Below are positions 62,330-64,000 of a DNA stretch of 64,000 bases, in pieces. The DNA comes from Neisseria dumasiana (GTDB taxonomy: Bacteria; Pseudomonadota; Gammaproteobacteria; Burkholderiales; Neisseriaceae): contig NZ_CP091509.1 of NCBI RefSeq assembly GCF_022870885.1, positions 1,736,001-1,800,000 on the forward strand. The letters are read 5' to 3'. The translations under genes and the position numbers were made by a program. The notes under the pieces were generated by a model. It searched no databases. It saw only the letters and a list, made by a program, of their open reading frames with translations, and was not told the origin of the DNA. Position 1 is the first letter of the stretch, and every line of letters starts with the position of its first letter.

Positions 62330-63400
62330 TTATTTGTGTTTATAGAACAAACTCTTGAAATAAACATCCGCTCCTTCGCGCAGCAACACCAACGTTACCG
62401 CCGCCAACGGCAAGCCGATCAACATGCCCACGAAACCCATCAACTGGCCGAAGGCCATCAACGAAAAAATCACCCAGAAAGGCGACAAACCGATGCGGTC
62501 GCCCACGATTTTCGGCGTAATGAAGAAGCTCTCCAAAAACTGGCCGACACCGAACACCGCCCACACCATCAACAAACCCTGCCACGAACCGAATTGCAGC
62601 AAAGCTGCCAACGTTGCCAACAGCAGGCCGGTAAATGCGCCCAAATACGGCACAAACACCAAAATGCCGGCGATCATACCGATGGCGAAACCCGAATCCA
62701 GCCCCGTGAGCATCAAACCCACGCCGTAAATCACGCCCATAATCAGCATGACCAACAGCTGACCGCGCAAAAACTCGCCCAATACCTTGTCCATATTGCC
62801 CGCAATGCGCGTGTAAGTATCAATAAAGCGTCTGGGAATCAAAGCCTTGATCCCGTGCGACCACCGCTGCCAATCGAGCAGAAAATAATACAGCAGAAAC
62901 GGCAACAACATCAGGTTGGTCAACCCCACCGCCACATTGCTGCTTTGGCGCATCAAGGTCGGCGCAAGTCGGCGCAAAGCATTGTTCAACTCGCCCGTAT
63001 GCGATTGAATCCACAGCGTAATACTCTGCACATCAATAGTTGCATGCTTGCCGGCCAGCTTATCGAGCCAAGGCAGCAGTTTGCCCTGAACAAAATTAAT
63101 AATCTGCGGCACACGGTCGATCATATTGTTAAACTGGCTGATCAGCATCGGCACGATAATCAGCATCAACGCCAGCAGCAGCATCAACGCGAAAACCATC
63201 ACCATCATCGAAGCCGGGCCGCGTTTTACACCTTTGTTACGCAGCTTTTCCACCAGCGGATTCAAAATATACGCCAACACCGCTGCAACAATAAACGGCG
63301 TCAGAATATTTCCGAGTGCATACAGCAGCCACACCAGCAGCAGCAACACCACCGTCATCACAATCCACGGCTTCGCGCCGCGCGCTTTTTTATGATACAT
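62330..63400 (-). CDS. AI-2E (PerM) family transporter
   Basis: 356 residues with about eight membrane helices. LLLVWLLYALGNILTPFIVAAVLAYILNPLVEKLRNKGVKRGPASMMVMV (residues 18-67) and FVPYLGAFTGLLLATLAALLQF (near 249), with GDRIGLSPFWVIFSLMAFGQLMGFVGMLIGLPLAAV (near 300-335), are the family core. Members include the AI-2 exporter TqsA and Na+/Li+ antiporters; the substrate here is not determinable. A long upstream gap separates it from dcd, divergent. Confidence 0.92.
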   Translation of the reverse strand: MYHKKARGAKPWIVMTVVLLLLVWLLYALGNILTPFIVAAVLAYILNPLVEKLRNKGVKRGPASMMVMVFALMLLLALMLIIVPMLISQFNNMIDRVPQIINFVQGKLLPWLDKLAGKHATIDVQSITLWIQSHTGELNNALRRLAPTLMRQSSNVAVGLTNLMLLPFLLYYFLLDWQRWSHGIKALIPRRFIDTYTRIAGNMDKVLGEFLRGQLLVMLIMGVIYGVGLMLTGLDSGFAIGMIAGILVFVPYLGAFTGLLLATLAALLQFGSWQGLLMVWAVFGVGQFLESFFITPKIVGDRIGLSPFWVIFSLMAFGQLMGFVGMLIGLPLAAVTLVLLREGADVYFKSLFYKHK

Positions 63401-63678
63401 AGTTTTTCCTGTGTGTAATCAAACGCATCTCTTAGCCGATGCGCGCAAAACGGTGTGAAGCATACCAGTTTCAACCGCATTGCGCATCAGGCTTCCGACA
63501 AACGGAACCGAGCATATCCGCAAACGCCTGCGGCAGAAACCGCCCCGAGCCGGCGCAACCGAAAACGGGATAAAGCTGTATAATCGGCGCGAGGTAACTT
63601 ATAATCCCAGCCTCAATCGGCCTTCATGAACAAAGATTGAATTTCTACTGCAACCACCCGCTTATCAAAAGGAAAAAC

Positions 63679-64000
63679 ATGAGCATCAAATCGGACAAAT
63701 GGATACGCCGTATGAGCGAGCAACACGGAATGATTGAGCCGTTTGAGCCGAATCAGATTAAAGAAATCAACGGTAAAAAAATCATTTCCTACGGCACTTC
63801 AAGCTACGGTTACGATATCCGTTGCGCCAATGAATTTAAAATTTTTACCAACATCAACAGCACGATTGTCGATCCCAAAAATTTCGATCCGCGCAATTTT
63901 GTAACGGTTGAAGACGACTACTGCATCATCCCGCCCAACTCTTTCGCACTGGCACGCACGGTTGAATATTTCCGCATCCCGCGTAACGTGCTGACGGTAT
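63679..64000 (+). CDS. dcd: dCTP deaminase, N-terminal 107 residues (3' end outside window)
   Basis: The frame opens at ATG 63679 with AAAAGG before it and runs past the window end (family length about 188). [24 protein letters not shown] (residues 1-24) and [23 protein letters not shown] (near 38-60) are the trimeric dUTPase/Dcd fold; the arginine-rich substrate loop (RTVEYFRIP) is near 93. It deaminates dCTP to dUTP for dTTP synthesis. The remainder is not visible. Confidence 0.95.
   Translation, partial: MSIKSDKWIRRMSEQHGMIEPFEPNQIKEINGKKIISYGTSSYGYDIRCANEFKIFTNINSTIVDPKNFDPRNFVTVEDDYCIIPPNSFALARTVEYFRIPRNVLTV

Noticed and set aside
62336..63418. 360-residue plus-strand open frame opposite the AI-2E family gene
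   Set aside because: Antisense shadow, Gln/His-rich composition typical of the reverse of a hydrophobic coding sequence.

Overview
The window is a chromosomal segment of a Neisseria-type betaproteobacterium. The main evidence is the very frequent 12-mer AGGCCGTCTGAA (the AG dialect of the neisserial DNA uptake sequence, DUS), with a minority of ATGCCGTCTGAA copies. DUS often occur as inverted pairs behind genes. Correia-type small repeats, an IS1016-type insertion sequence and neisserial gene groups (ltgA, fet, comEC, PilT/PilU ATPase) agree. The prevalence of the AG form suggests a species outside the N. meningitidis/N. gonorrhoeae cluster; the species itself cannot be named from the sequence alone.

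Layout. 1-10.3 kb: ilvD (5' truncated by the window), comEC, a CDF metal exporter, a periplasmic protein, ubiB, pheA and a Bcr/CflA efflux pump behind a structured leader. 10.3-19.6 kb: a small secreted protein, rhodanese, pcm, a free methionine-R-sulfoxide reductase, tpiA-secG, tRNA-Leu(GAG), a 3-methyladenine glycosylase, a PepSY protein, an MFS pump, a DUF4126 protein, greB and an IS1016-like element inserted in a terminator T-run. 19.6-25.7 kb: an L-lactate regulon, lldR diverging from lutA-lutC-lutB-lldP, with a recognisable FadR/PdhR-class operator. 26-33 kb: ltgA, an ADP-ribosylglycohydrolase, an unknown gene coupled to a low-molecular-weight tyrosine phosphatase, and a decayed fet iron-siderophore ABC locus (fetC remnant, fetD, fetE). 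33-47 kb: a Sel1 repeat protein, murJ, clpP, tig, a PepSY protein, a XanQ-like permease, dapA-bamC, mtnN, a PilT/PilU-family ATPase and an AT-rich membrane protein of unknown function.

47.3-55.9 kb is the plastic part. A DUS-free, AT-rich pair (an AAA ATPase with an OLD-like TOPRIM domain, plus a Dam-class adenine methylase) sits beside hrpA. hrpA itself is split in two by a second AT-rich insertion carrying an SRPBCC gene, and its C-terminal half also carries dispersed repeats translated in frame. The ATPase-nuclease/methylase pair is the best candidate for an undescribed (probably anti-phage) system here, although the function is inference. 56-64 kb: an unknown outer-membrane barrel, rpsO, an aromatic amino acid permease, a lipoprotein, a Smr-domain protein, an SDR enzyme, a small membrane protein, an AI-2E family exporter and the start of dcd.

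Most of the window is housekeeping. The regulated units visible are the lactate regulon and the Bcr leader. The accessory layer consists of DUS, Correia-like elements, dRS3-like elements and an IS-derived MITE, and several gene-breaking events coincide with these repeats.
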